DNA of 41,862 nucleotides from Sphingopyxis sp. UBA6723 (GCF_002454115.1 NZ_DKIH01000011.1:133348-175209), one strand, 5' to 3'. Shown: positions 24,912 through 32,999, counted from the stretch's first letter. Made by a program: numbers and translations. The notes: generated from the letters alone by a model not told the origin.

Positions 24912-25916
24912 ATGAAAAACTTGCTTGCAGAGGCCATAGCGCGCGTAATCGCTGAAGGTTTGACGGCGCACTGTACACAGATCGAAAAATTAGAGCGCGA
25001 GCTTGAAGCCGCTATCACCCAAGCCGCCCGAGCGAGTGATGAAACCGTCACGATCGAAACCTTGTTCGCGGGCCAGCACCTGAATGGACCGGCGTTTGCC
25101 GAGCTCCGCAAGATCTTGCGCAACCCCGGTCTGAAGCCTGAGGCGACGATCAGTGAATTGCGCAGGGCTGAAGGCTACTTCATACGAGCGCACGACGAAT
25201 ATATCGCCAAATATTCCGACGATCGGGCGAACGCCCTGCGTTGGGCGGAGCTCCGGCTTGCGATCGCACGACTCTTCTATGATGAGATGATCCGATCTTT
25301 ACCCACTGCTTCACGTCCCCAAGCGCGGCCGAAGACGGAGCGCTCAACAAGCGTCATCGGGTTCGAAATGGATGCATTCTCTGCCGATGAGCAGAAAGCG
25401 CTTCGTCAAGCGATCCGTAATCGCGAAGAAGCAATCAGGCAGTTGGAGACCATCATCCGCCGAGGCGGCGCGACGTCGGACACTACGCATCTCATCTGTA
25501 GCTATTTGCGCGATCCGAACAAGATCGAGCAGGTAAACCGCTGGCTCACCGCCGAGCAGAGAAAGGCGCATCATAACAACCCGGAACCTGAAGATGACGT
25601 CCAGCCGATGGCTGCCGTTGCCGAGCCGCTGCAGATGGACACTCCGCCGAGCCGCAATGGTCAAGACAATGAAAAGCTGTGGCCGCCACGTCGGGAAGCA
25701 CCTCGAACAGATCCGGTCGTTGCCCAGAGACTTGTCGAGTGGCTCCGGGCCGGCCCCAATAAGATTCGGAAACTGTACGCGCGGTCGTCTAAAGGGGATA
25801 TTCGGCTTAACGCCCGACCGGACGCACCACCGGTCGCCGACATGTTCGAGACCGCAGTTGATCACCCGTTGGTTCAAAATGAACTATCAGCAATATGCGC
25901 GCGTCTCGAGCTATAA
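24912..25916 (+). CDS. Hypothetical helical protein next to relaxase
   Basis: I do not recognise this 334-residue protein. The ATG (MKNLLAEA) has AAGGAG seven bases upstream; an apparent 90-residue N-terminal extension runs through the AT-rich repeat and is not real. It looks all-helical and soluble: LEKLERELEAAITQAARASDE (about 21-41) and QKALRQAIRNREEAIRQLETIIRR (about 163-186) could form coiled coil. The C-terminus (VVAQRLVEWLRAGPNKIRKLYARSS) is basic. Being divergent from the relaxase across the putative origin, it might be an auxiliary DNA-binding or partition factor, but nothing in the sequence proves it. Confidence 0.65.
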   Translation: MKNLLAEAIARVIAEGLTAHCTQIEKLERELEAAITQAARASDETVTIETLFAGQHLNGPAFAELRKILRNPGLKPEATISELRRAEGYFIRAHDEYIAKYSDDRANALRWAELRLAIARLFYDEMIRSLPTASRPQARPKTERSTSVIGFEMDAFSADEQKALRQAIRNREEAIRQLETIIRRGGATSDTTHLICSYLRDPNKIEQVNRWLTAEQRKAHHNNPEPEDDVQPMAAVAEPLQMDTPPSRNGQDNEKLWPPRREAPRTDPVVAQRLVEWLRAGPNKIRKLYARSSKGDIRLNARPDAPPVADMFETAVDHPLVQNELSAICARLEL

Positions 25917-26070
25917 CACACTTCGTTCGGCGCGGGTTGGCTCCTTTCACTTACTTGCCTCGTTGGAGCTGGGGCCGAGGCTGCCTAAGCTAGCGGTCGC
26001 GCACAGTAATAGCGGCGCCGCCTCGTCGTGATCACGCCAGCACAGCACTAATTGCGCCACCGAATAGGAT

Positions 26071-26892
26071 TCACCGAGCCAGACCGCCCGCACCGACGAT
26101 GACCGACAACAAATGGCTTGTCAGCGCAGACGCGCCCTTTCGGTGGGCAATTCCCCCCCAATCATCCCAACGGTGCACCCGCTCGGCGAGCCAAGCGAAG
26201 AGATCATCGCGCGAATTTGCGTCGGTGAAGGACTGCGACCACGCGATATTGCGCGTCGGCATCCGCGCGCCAACGTTAAGTCCGGTCAACGTCACCAGAT
26301 ATCGCCTTCCCAGATTTTCGCGCGCGAACAGATAGCGACGAAATCCAACCTTCTGTTCAAAGGTGATCAGCGCCCGCTCCCGTGCCTCGGCGTCGGGCCC
26401 CGCACTCGCACTTACCGCGGCAACAACCGCCGCTATTGGCAAGCGCTCGAATTCCGGCTCGCGCGTGGCCTGCAGCATCATGAGGACGGACCTGCCCAAT
26501 GAGCTCAGCCCCCCACCGAAGAGGTCCCTCCCCGCCGATGTCTCGACCATTCCGATGCTGGCGAGCCAGCACAGATAGAATCGCCAGAACATCATGTCCC
26601 CGCCGAAAACATCGTGGTTGCTCTCCGTGCCAAACCAGCGCGCATCGATCGCGGTCATGACCCTCAACATCAGTTCATGCTGTTCGGGTGCGAAGTGGAC
26701 CGGCGGGAATCCAAGTTCTCCCTCCCAGAAGGCGTCCCTGACGCTTGCCCAATTTTGCCCAGAGGCATCCTCGTAGCCGCACGGACTGGCTCGAAGCCAC
26801 CAGCCCCACGGGAGTTCGCCGACGTGATGCTCAAAGTCAGCCACGGCCACCCCCGCGACGAGGGTCGAGGCCGAGCGGCGGCGGCGCGCCAT
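26071..26892 (-). CDS. Unknown protein, third gene of XRE-linked operon
   Basis: I do not recognise this 273-residue protein. The ATG (MARRRRSAS) lies within the upstream gene, giving a 56-bp overlap in another frame and implying coupled translation. The body is aromatic-rich (GELPWGWWLRASPCGYED, FWEGELGFPPVHF, FGGDMMFWRFYLCWLASIGMVETS). That last segment is hydrophobic enough to be buried or membrane-contacting. GLSSLGRSVLMMLQATREPEFERLP and KVGFRRYLFARENLGRRYLVTLTGLNVG follow. A Trp-rich C-terminal WLAERVHRWDDWGG is notable. No catalytic motif was found. With its two partners it forms a repressed operon on a mobile element, which is a layout used by toxin, defence and phage-response modules. 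Confidence 0.65.
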   Translation of the reverse strand: MARRRRSASTLVAGVAVADFEHHVGELPWGWWLRASPCGYEDASGQNWASVRDAFWEGELGFPPVHFAPEQHELMLRVMTAIDARWFGTESNHDVFGGDMMFWRFYLCWLASIGMVETSAGRDLFGGGLSSLGRSVLMMLQATREPEFERLPIAAVVAAVSASAGPDAEARERALITFEQKVGFRRYLFARENLGRRYLVTLTGLNVGARMPTRNIAWSQSFTDANSRDDLFAWLAERVHRWDDWGGIAHRKGASALTSHLLSVIVGAGGLAR

Positions 26893-27703
26893 CGCGCGCG
26901 GGCGCAGCGCCTCCTTCAGCGATTGCTCGCAGCTGAGCTGCGAGGGCGACCGTTTCCCTGACAACATATGCGTCGTCGCGATATATCCGTCCAAGCTCCG
27001 AGGACTTCGATCCGGAGGAATTCGGCCTGGCGTTCGGAATAAGATCGTAGGCATGATCGCAACTGAAGCCGAACCACCACGCATGCGAATCTTCGACCCG
27101 GTGGTCGGTTGCGTGTTCTACCGGATGGTAGACCGCCGGCCGTAATGTCACGTGGCAGATGCGGCGCGCCTCGACGGCTAACCGACGCGTCGGACTCGGC
27201 CCTTCTTCGCACAGTCTTGAATAAGTCAAACCGCCATGCACATCGATCCCTATGTCCGGTGGAACTGCGTTTGCATCCCAGCCCCAGAGAGGGTGATCCT
27301 TGGGAATGCCGACATATCCGCAGAGGAAGCCATTGTCCGTGTTACGCAACATGATGCAATCGTATCCACTCGCCGCATCGCGCCAGCTGACCTTGTCCGC
27401 CTCTCCGAGCCACGCGCCCGTGCCACCGGGTCGAGCAGCCTGATCGTAGAAAATTTCTTCTGCGGGAACGACGCATTCGCGAGTTGCATAGGCGCGGCCG
27501 CTGACGAGAACGACGCCACCCTCTCGGGTGACATCGCCTCCGTCGCCGATCAGCTTCTCGGCGGCGAATTCGGAGCCGAGGATCGGCAGCAGCGTGTCGA
27601 CCGTTGCGGGCACGACGACTGGCGTCGCCGTTTTCCTGCGTACGGCCGTCTGGCGCCGCTCAGCCGGAACAAGCGCCTGCGATTTGGTGGTATTCTTAGC
27701 CAT
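26837..27703 (-). CDS. Phage/plasmid-type conserved protein of unknown function
   Basis: This 288-residue protein carries a motif set I know from phage and plasmid hypothetical proteins: LCGYVGIPKDHPLWGWD, DVHGGLTYSR and WWFGFSCDHAYDLIP (near 216-230), then YRDDAYVVRETVALAAQLRAIAEGG. The function of that family is unknown to me. The ATG has GGGAG upstream and overlaps the preceding 67-codon gene as ATGGCTAA. The N-terminus is basic (KNTTKSQALVPAERRQTAVRRK), and the C-terminus is Pro/Arg/Gly-rich and probably disordered, sharing DNA with the start of the next gene. It is the middle gene of three. Confidence 0.75.
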   Translation of the reverse strand: MAKNTTKSQALVPAERRQTAVRRKTATPVVVPATVDTLLPILGSEFAAEKLIGDGGDVTREGGVVLVSGRAYATRECVVPAEEIFYDQAARPGGTGAWLGEADKVSWRDAASGYDCIMLRNTDNGFLCGYVGIPKDHPLWGWDANAVPPDIGIDVHGGLTYSRLCEEGPSPTRRLAVEARRICHVTLRPAVYHPVEHATDHRVEDSHAWWFGFSCDHAYDLIPNARPNSSGSKSSELGRIYRDDAYVVRETVALAAQLRAIAEGGAAPARDGAPPPLGLDPRRGGGRG

Positions 27704-27899
27704 GCCTATGCTCCCGCTTATTTTGAAACATCAATGCCACTCGTCCCCGACAAGGCCTCATGGTGTTGTACCGGATGGTCTCTGCGCGCGTATCGCGTTC
27801 GCTCATCAGCCGCCGGATGGTTGATCCAAGAGCATTGAGTTCCGCCGAGTGGACGGCCCAGCCGCGAGGATCTGCCATGATATGCTGGTTACCGTCCAC
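27696..27899 (-). CDS. Small protein, first gene of XRE-linked operon
   Basis: This 67-residue frame starts at a GTG with GGAGCG ten bases upstream (an ATG at 27878 is the alternative) and its TAA overlaps the next gene start by 8 bp. It is charged and Arg-rich (RRLMSERDTRAETIRYNTMRP), with no recognised motif. Its place right behind the operator region and its overlap with the second gene support its being real. Confidence 0.5.
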   Translation of the reverse strand: MDGNQHIMADPRGWAVHSAELNALGSTIRRLMSERDTRAETIRYNTMRPCRGRVALMFQNKREHRHG

Positions 27900-27928
27900 G
27901 CGGCGCTCCGTCCGACATATAATAACAA

Positions 27929-28003
27929 TATCGTTCGATAAGTCATACGATAGGCGGAGTCAATCGGCCGAACGAACTCGTTCACTTGACCGAACGATCG
28001 TTG
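27929..28003. promoter_or_regulatory. Phased operator palindromes, divergent XRE promoter
   Basis: Three palindromic sites lie between the divergent genes: TATCGTTCGATA (27929-27940), GAACGAACTCGTTC (27970-27983) and GAACGATCGTTG (27992-28003). All share a CGTT/AACG core. Their centres are 42 and 21 bp apart, which are two-turn multiples and put the sites on one face of DNA. This is the pattern of a cooperative repressor such as the neighbouring XRE protein. Confidence 0.68.
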
Positions 28004-28053
28004 ATTTCTATGTCGCTGATCTCATGGTAAGTTGGGTCTAAGGAGTCATGGGC

Positions 28054-28380
28054 ATGTCGTTGGCGATGAGGCTGCAGAACCTTCGCACGGCAAAGCAGCA
28101 ATCGCTTCGGGAAGTGGCTGACGCCATTGGTGCGTCGAAGGCCCATATCTGGGAGCTTGAGAAAGGCACCGCTAAGAATCCGTCGATCGAACTCGTCCGA
28201 AAGCTCGCCGATTATTTTGAGGTGTCCATCGCTCGCCTTGTCGGTGAGAAGCCGGACGAAGATGGCGATGACGAGCATTTGCTCGTCATGTACCGTGATC
28301 TGAAATCTCTCGATCCTCAAGACCGCCTGGTCCTTGGGGATATCATCAAAGGCATGCAGAAGCGCCGCTCTGGGGGGTAG
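28054..28380 (+). CDS. XRE-family helix-turn-helix repressor
   Basis: This 108-residue DNA-binding protein has a classic N-terminal XRE domain: MRLQNLRTAKQQSLREVADAIGASKAHIWELEKG (residues 5-38), with the recognition helix in ASKAHIWELE and SIELVRKLADYFEVSIARLVG completing it. The acidic C-terminal tail (PDEDGDDEHLL) and short helix likely mediate dimerisation. Two ATGs are possible; the one at 28054 has AAGGAG eight bases upstream, whereas the one at 28048 is too close. It is divergent from the three-gene unknown operon and probably represses both directions through the phased palindromes. A downstream IrrE/ImmA-type protease partner is not seen. Confidence 0.9.
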   Translation: MSLAMRLQNLRTAKQQSLREVADAIGASKAHIWELEKGTAKNPSIELVRKLADYFEVSIARLVGEKPDEDGDDEHLLVMYRDLKSLDPQDRLVLGDIIKGMQKRRSGG

Positions 28381-28611
28381 TGGAGCGGGCGCTCTCAGCA
28401 CTGGTCTGAAGGCCCGACCCATACCCTCGTGGTCGCCACCAGCGCCACGTCCGCGGCAAAGGAGTTCGGCGCGGTCGGCGCTTTGGTCGATTCGGCTATT
28501 GCCGGTTCTGTCAGTCGGTCTTTGGGGCGAATATTCGCATTGCGGACCTTCGGCTCAATCGATCAAGGCTGTTCAAGAAATTGGCAAGCTAACCGCGCTA
28601 GATTCCTTCCC

Positions 28612-29727
28612 ATGAAATGGCTTTTTGTAATCGCACTGGCGCTGACCCCGCTTTCCGCATCCGCGCAGGACATTAGTGGCTCGGGCCGGGCGATGGACGG
28701 CGACTCCCTCGACATGGCAGGAATTGCCGTCCGCTTACACGGCGTCGATGCCCCCGAGCTTTACCAGACATGTTCGCGGCAGGGTCAAAGCTGGGCATGC
28801 GGGAAAGAAGCGTCGGCGAAACTGGCGCAACTGGTCAATGGTGCCGAATTGCGGTGTGAGCAGCGCGATGTCGATGACTATGACCGGATCGTCGCCAGCT
28901 GCACCGCGCGGCAGGTAGATCTGGGCCAAGCCATGGTCGAAGCGGGCCTTGCAGTTGCGTTGCCTCAGTTTAGCGATCGCTATCTCGGCGCCGAGGCGCG
29001 CGGATGGGGCACGGGCGAAACCCATCTCGGCGCCTTCGCTGAAAAGAGCCGGGTCAAGGGCGACTGGCTGGTGCCGTTACCTGCTGACCTGACGCCGTCC
29101 GAAGCGATGGCGATCGGTACCGCAGGCTATACCGCGATGCTCAGCATTCTCGCGTTGGAGAAGCATGGACTGCAGCCAGCCGATGGGCCGGTCATCGTCA
29201 CCGGTGCGGCCGGCGGCGTCGGTTCGTTCGCGATCACGCTGTTGGCGAAGGCAGGCTGGCACGTCATCGCGTCGACCGGTCGGGCCGAGGAAGCGGACTA
29301 TCTCGAGGGCCTTGGCGCCGCCGAAATCATCGACCGCAACGAACTGTCCAGTCCCGGGCGGCCGATCGGTAAGGAACGCTGGATCGCCGGTGTCGATAGC
29401 GTGGGATCGCATACTTTGGCCAACGTCCTGTCGATGACCCGATATGGCAGCGCGGTCACGGCCTGCGGTTTGGCGCAAGGGATGGACCTTCCGGGCTCGG
29501 TGGTGCCCTTCATCCTGCGCGGCGTCTCTCTACTCGGCATCGATTCCGTCATGTGCCCGAAGCCGCGCCGTCTCGAAGCCTGGGCGCGTCTTGCGACCGA
29601 TCTGGATCGCGAGCGGCTGGGACGGATCACTTCGACCATCCGCCTGGAAGACGTCATCGCGGCCGGGACCGACATCCTGGCAGGAAAGGTACGCGGGCGC
29701 CTCGTCGTCGAGATCGAACAGGAATGA
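28612..29727 (+). CDS. Chimeric ORF: secreted nuclease fused to YhdH-type reductase
   Basis: Two unrelated protein parts are joined in one frame. Residues 1-130 are a staphylococcal-nuclease-like protein with a signal peptide (ALALTPLSASAQ) and catalytic residues in RLHGVDAPE and YDRIV. Residues 131-371 begin abruptly at GWGTGETHLG and match the back part of the YhdH/AcuI quinone and acrylyl-CoA reductases, including TGAAGGVGS for NADPH and GLAQGMDLPGSV. About 90 N-terminal residues of that enzyme are missing, so the reductase half is probably inactive. The signal peptide would also send the dinucleotide-binding half to the periplasm. The junction is near nt 29002. It looks like a deletion or element boundary. 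An in-frame fusion product could be expressed, but loss of the reductase is the simpler reading. Confidence 0.82.
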   Translation: MKWLFVIALALTPLSASAQDISGSGRAMDGDSLDMAGIAVRLHGVDAPELYQTCSRQGQSWACGKEASAKLAQLVNGAELRCEQRDVDDYDRIVASCTARQVDLGQAMVEAGLAVALPQFSDRYLGAEARGWGTGETHLGAFAEKSRVKGDWLVPLPADLTPSEAMAIGTAGYTAMLSILALEKHGLQPADGPVIVTGAAGGVGSFAITLLAKAGWHVIASTGRAEEADYLEGLGAAEIIDRNELSSPGRPIGKERWIAGVDSVGSHTLANVLSMTRYGSAVTACGLAQGMDLPGSVVPFILRGVSLLGIDSVMCPKPRRLEAWARLATDLDRERLGRITSTIRLEDVIAAGTDILAGKVRGRLVVEIEQE

Positions 29728-29761
29728 GCGGATCGATCTGAGCGGCCGCGCGGGCCGCCGC

Positions 29762-30067
29762 TCAGATCAGGTCTTCCAACTGCTTCAGGAACGCCGCGAT
29801 ATTCTTCTCGTCGCGCTTGTAATAGGTCCAGGGCCCGATGCGCTGAGAGGTCACGAGCTTGGCGCGCTGCAAAGCAGTCAGGTAGAGAGAGACAGTCGAC
29901 TGGGAGAGGCCCGCGCGCTCCTGGATGATGCTCACGCAGACACCTACGTCTTCGGGATCGACCTCCTGCTCGGGATAGTTCCTGCGCGGGTCCTTGAGCT
30001 TCGCCAGGATTGCCAGCCGGGCGGGATTGTCGAGAGCCTTCAGGGCTTCATTGAGGTCGATGCTCAT
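29762..30067 (-). CDS. ArsR-family regulator
   Basis: This 101-residue winged-helix regulator starts at MSIDLNEALKALD (an ATG with GGAGGAGC upstream). LDNPARLAILAKLKD and LSQSTVSLYLTALQRAKLV (residues 46-64) give the helix-turn-helix, and YYKRDEKNI the wing. The usual metal-binding ELCVC-type motif of arsenic sensors is absent (it reads VGVCVSI), so it probably senses something else. It faces the truncated YhdH gene. A paralogue broken by a stop codon lies 1.5 kb away at 31415-31726, next to the flavin oxidoreductases. Confidence 0.9.
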   Translation of the reverse strand: MSIDLNEALKALDNPARLAILAKLKDPRRNYPEQEVDPEDVGVCVSIIQERAGLSQSTVSLYLTALQRAKLVTSQRIGPWTYYKRDEKNIAAFLKQLEDLI

Positions 30068-30093
30068 GCTCCTCCATGTAGCGATGTTTTTCA

Positions 30094-30105
30094 ATATTAC
30101 AATAT
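30094..30105. promoter_or_regulatory. Possible ArsR operator
   Basis: ATATT-AC-AATAT is a short inverted repeat 27 bp before the arsR ATG, in an AT-rich leader. ArsR-family operators are often of this ATAn-TAT type. The regulator is inferred from adjacency. Confidence 0.45.
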
Positions 30106-30407
30106 ATCGCTGCGCTGTGGGATGCCGCGCGACGTCCAGAAGTCACCGGCCCTTTGCGAAGATGCCATCGATCGCGAAGAGATCTGACACCACAGTAATG
30201 GCAACGCCTCGACGAACCCGGCATCTACTCCCGCAAGGACAGCGAGATAGACAATCCACGACCGCAGGTTCCTCAGTGCTGCGACGGCTTGTCCATCTCG
30301 ATCCCAAGTTTGTCGATGCCAGCCGGGTCCTGCATGTCGGGTGGCGGATCCTATATCAGGAAAGCGCCGCAGACCATTTCGTGCGCCCCTGTGTTGCTCC
30401 GGCCATT
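30106..30407. other. Gap with a possible membrane-protein relic
   Basis: No firm gene. A minus-strand frame (30097-30411) encodes a hydrophobic stretch (LRNLRSWIVYLAVLAGVDAGFVEALPLLW) with a long unlikely N-terminal part. It could be debris of a transporter or membrane protein. No ribosome site was seen. Confidence 0.3.
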
Positions 30408-31379
30408 TCATGGCGCATGCGCCCTGAAACGCGGCACGATGTGCGAGCCCAACTCTTCGACCACCTCAGGGGCCGGGCGGCGGCCATATTTGAGGTTGAG
30501 GATGACGTGATCGACGCCGATCGCTTCCAGGGTTTCCAGAAGCGTCAGCAGATGATCCCGCCCCAGCCTGAAGCCCAGATGGATCGGCGACGGCGGCGTG
30601 GCCGGATGCGCGTCGAGATCGATATAGAGCGACTGGAGGAACGGCTTGTAGGTCTCACCCGCCTGTTCCCTGACCGCCGCCCGCCAGCTTTCCACGAACA
30701 GCTGCTGCGCCTGGGGCGGCCGGGGATAGGTCATCCATCCGCTGCTCTCCCGCGCGATCCATTCCATCGACTGACGGCTGTTGCCCGTCACGAAGAACGG
30801 GAGCTCATTCGTGGTGGGTTTGGGGATCAGGTCGGCGCCCGCCAGCAGCCCGCGGCTCCATTGCAGCGGCTCGAAGCTGGTGCGCTGGGCGCGGCGGATG
30901 ATGTCCAGATTTTCGCGGAAAACATCGCCTCGCTGGTCGGGGTCCACGCCGAATGCCGGGAACTCGACCGGACGGTCGCCGGTGGCGACACCCAGGAGCA
31001 AGCGGCCATCGCTCAACTGGTCCACGCTGGCCGCAGCCTTGGCCGTATGGAGCGGATGGCGCAGCGGGATCGCGATCGACGCGGTGCCGAGAGCGATTGT
31101 CGATGTCCGGGCGGCGATGAAGCCCAGATAGACCCACGGGTCGAAGACCTGCCCCGTGTCGCCGAAACTCGAATCGCGCAGCGGCACGTCGCGGAACCAG
31201 AGCGTCGAGAAGCCAAGCTCCTCGGCGCGATGGGCTAGTTCCGCCTGGTGTAGCATGGTCGGCAAATCGCCCTGGAAGGCCTCGATGGGGAAGAACAGCC
31301 CCAGGGTCAGATGGCCCGCCTTGAAGGTATGATGAAAACTTCGATGCTGCTGATAAGGGATCGTGCTGGGCTGATACAT
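30408..31379 (-). CDS. Luciferase-like (LLM class) flavin oxidoreductase
   Basis: This 323-residue enzyme belongs to the bacterial-luciferase-like TIM-barrel monooxygenases/reductases that use reduced FMN or F420. LGLFFPIEAFQGDLPTM near 26-42, HRAEELGFSTLWFRDVPLRD, RTSTIALGTASIAIPLRHP, and the hallmark SDGRLLLGVATGDRP are family motifs. The ATG follows AAGGAAACC. Substrate cannot be named. It lies between an intact and a broken ArsR gene, as in gene sets where an ArsR regulator controls a flavin enzyme. The C-terminus is complete. Confidence 0.9.
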   Translation of the reverse strand: MYQPSTIPYQQHRSFHHTFKAGHLTLGLFFPIEAFQGDLPTMLHQAELAHRAEELGFSTLWFRDVPLRDSSFGDTGQVFDPWVYLGFIAARTSTIALGTASIAIPLRHPLHTAKAAASVDQLSDGRLLLGVATGDRPVEFPAFGVDPDQRGDVFRENLDIIRRAQRTSFEPLQWSRGLLAGADLIPKPTTNELPFFVTGNSRQSMEWIARESSGWMTYPRPPQAQQLFVESWRAAVREQAGETYKPFLQSLYIDLDAHPATPPSPIHLGFRLGRDHLLTLLETLEAIGVDHVILNLKYGRRPAPEVVEELGSHIVPRFRAHAP

Positions 31380-31414
31380 CGTGAGGTTTCCTTGCTTTCG
31401 GTTGCCCAGTGGGC

Positions 31415-31726
31415 ACTTCGTCTAATCATGGATTGGAGGCTCGCCAGATATGTCGAGATATTTTCCTCGTTCCGCTTGTAGTAAGTCCAAGGCCCCACAC
31501 GTCGGGACGTGACCAGTTGAGCGCGCTGCAAGGCGGTCAAATACAAAGACACTGTCGACTGGGAGAGGCCGGATCGCTCCTGGATGGCGCTTACGCAGAC
31601 ACCAACCTGTTAGGGATTCACTTCCTGCCCAGGGAAGTTTTTGCGCGGGTCTTTCAGCCACCCGAGAATTGCGAGGCGCGTCGGGTTGTCGAGAGCTTTC
31701 AGCGCGTCTTTGACATCGATGCCCAT
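31415..31726 (-). pseudogene. ArsR-family regulator broken by nonsense codon
   Basis: Translation from the ATG at 31726 gives MGIDVKDALKALDNPTRLAIL and continues as an ArsR protein, but TAA at 31610-31612 stops it after about 38 codons. Past the stop the same frame resumes VGVCVSAIQERSGLSQSTVSLYLTALQRAQLV. The intact paralogue at 29762-30067 has PED where this copy has P-stop-Q, so a GAA to TAA change explains the stop. Both copies are otherwise very alike, implying a recent duplication or shared source. Without translational restart the regulator is absent, and the adjacent LLM or OYE genes may be derepressed or controlled by the surviving paralogue. Confidence 0.85.
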
Positions 31727-31805
31727 TGGAGTTGTACGCACCTGTTACCGGCGTCGCACCGGAGCACAGGCCGCGCCCGGATGTCCGGACGCAGCCCGAA
31801 AACCC

Positions 31806-32930
31806 CTAGTCCTGATAGGCCGGATAGTCGGTGTAGCCCTTGTCGGTGCCGCCATACATGGTCGCCGGATCCACCGGATTGAACGGCCAGCTATGGGCGA
31901 TACGCTCCGGCAGATCGGGGTTCGCGATAAAGGGACGGCCGAAGGCGATCAGGTCGCCCCAGCCAGCCTCGACCACGCGGACGCCGCGCTCCGGGGTGTA
32001 TTTGCCAGCGTAGAGGATCTTGCCGCTGAAAGCTTTGCGTACATCTGCGCGGAAATCTTCGGGCAACTCCGGCGCATTCTCCCAATCGGCCTCGGCCAGC
32101 GAGAGATAGACGATCCCGACCTCCTCAAGCACCTCCACGGCCTCGATATAGGTCTTGTGGGGATCCTCCTCGACGAGACCCAGATAGACGCGATCCTCCT
32201 CGGTCGTGGCGAACAGCGGGGCAAATCGCACGCCCATCCGGTCCTTGCCAACGACATCCGCGACAGCCTGCGTCACCTCGCGCAGGAAGCGCAGCCTGTT
32301 CTGCAGCGAGCCGCCATATTCATCGTCGCGCCGGTTGGTGTGAGCCGAGATGAATTGGTTCACCAGATAGCCGTTGGCGCTGTGGATCTCGACGCCGTCG
32401 AAACCCGCATCGAGCGCATTGCGCGCCGCCTGGGCATAGAGCTGCACCAGTTCCTTGACCTCGGCGGTGGTCAGCGCACGCGGCGGCGACGGCAGCGCCA
32501 GTGCGCCCTGCCCCGGACCGGTTTCGATGAACACCTTGACGTTGTCGGCCGGGATCGCCGACGGCGCGACCGGAGCGGCCCCGCCCGGCTGCAGCGAGGT
32601 GTGGGACACGCGTCCGACATGCCACAGCTGTAGGAAAATGATGCCGCCCTCGGCATGCACTGCGTCGGTTACCCTGCGCCAGCCTTCGACCTGCTCAGGG
32701 CTGTGGATGCCCGGCGTCCAGGCATAGCCCTGCCCGCGCGGCTCGATCTGCGTCCCCTCGGTCACCATGAAGCCGGCGCCGGTGCGCTGGCGGTAATAGT
32801 CCGCCATCAGGTCGTTGGGGATGTTGCCCGGCTGGGAGCTGCGCGAGCGCGTGAGCGGCGGGAGGACGATCCGGTTACGCAGGGTATGTGGCCCTAGCCG
32901 GACGTTGTCGAAGAGAACCGAGTTCTTCAT
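31806..32930 (-). CDS. Old Yellow Enzyme family alkene reductase
   Basis: This 374-residue FMN enzyme reduces activated C=C bonds of enones, nitroesters or similar electrophiles with NADPH. The start MKNSVLF follows AGGAG. LPPLTRSRS near 24-32 is the FMN-site start, FLQLWHVGRVSH the following strand, IHSANGYLVNQFISAHTNRRDDEYGG the substrate His/Asn pair region, and FGRPFIANPDLPER the phosphate-binding end. Length and order are as in NemA/OYE enzymes. It sits downstream of a deleted aldehyde-dehydrogenase remnant, and both may share the promoter at 33240-33267. A role in electrophile detoxification fits the neighbouring oxidoreductases, by inference. Confidence 0.94.
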   Translation of the reverse strand: MKNSVLFDNVRLGPHTLRNRIVLPPLTRSRSSQPGNIPNDLMADYYRQRTGAGFMVTEGTQIEPRGQGYAWTPGIHSPEQVEGWRRVTDAVHAEGGIIFLQLWHVGRVSHTSLQPGGAAPVAPSAIPADNVKVFIETGPGQGALALPSPPRALTTAEVKELVQLYAQAARNALDAGFDGVEIHSANGYLVNQFISAHTNRRDDEYGGSLQNRLRFLREVTQAVADVVGKDRMGVRFAPLFATTEEDRVYLGLVEEDPHKTYIEAVEVLEEVGIVYLSLAEADWENAPELPEDFRADVRKAFSGKILYAGKYTPERGVRVVEAGWGDLIAFGRPFIANPDLPERIAHSWPFNPVDPATMYGGTDKGYTDYPAYQD

Positions 32931-32963
32931 TTCATTACTCCTAAATATCGCGAAGTTTCGATG

Positions 32964-32989
32964 TTGCGAGGCATGGATATGCCTCGCAA
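32964..32989. promoter_or_regulatory. 11-bp perfect hairpin before OYE gene
   Basis: TTGCGAGGCAT-GGAT-ATGCCTCGCAA forms a perfect 11-bp stem with a 4-nt loop between the ALDH remnant stop and the OYE ribosome site. There is no U-tract, so it is more likely an mRNA-stability or attenuating element, or an operator dyad, than a terminator. Confidence 0.6.
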
Positions 32990-32999
32990 CCACTCGATC

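Noticed and set aside
26893..27084. Longer form of the 273-residue unknown protein
   Set aside because: The added 64 residues lie inside the conserved phage-type gene in another frame, and the internal ATG at 26892 gives a normal overlap.
28429..28611. Upstream extension of the nuclease/reductase chimera
   Set aside because: A clear signal peptide begins at the ATG at 28612; the extra part is low-quality sequence following the XRE gene.
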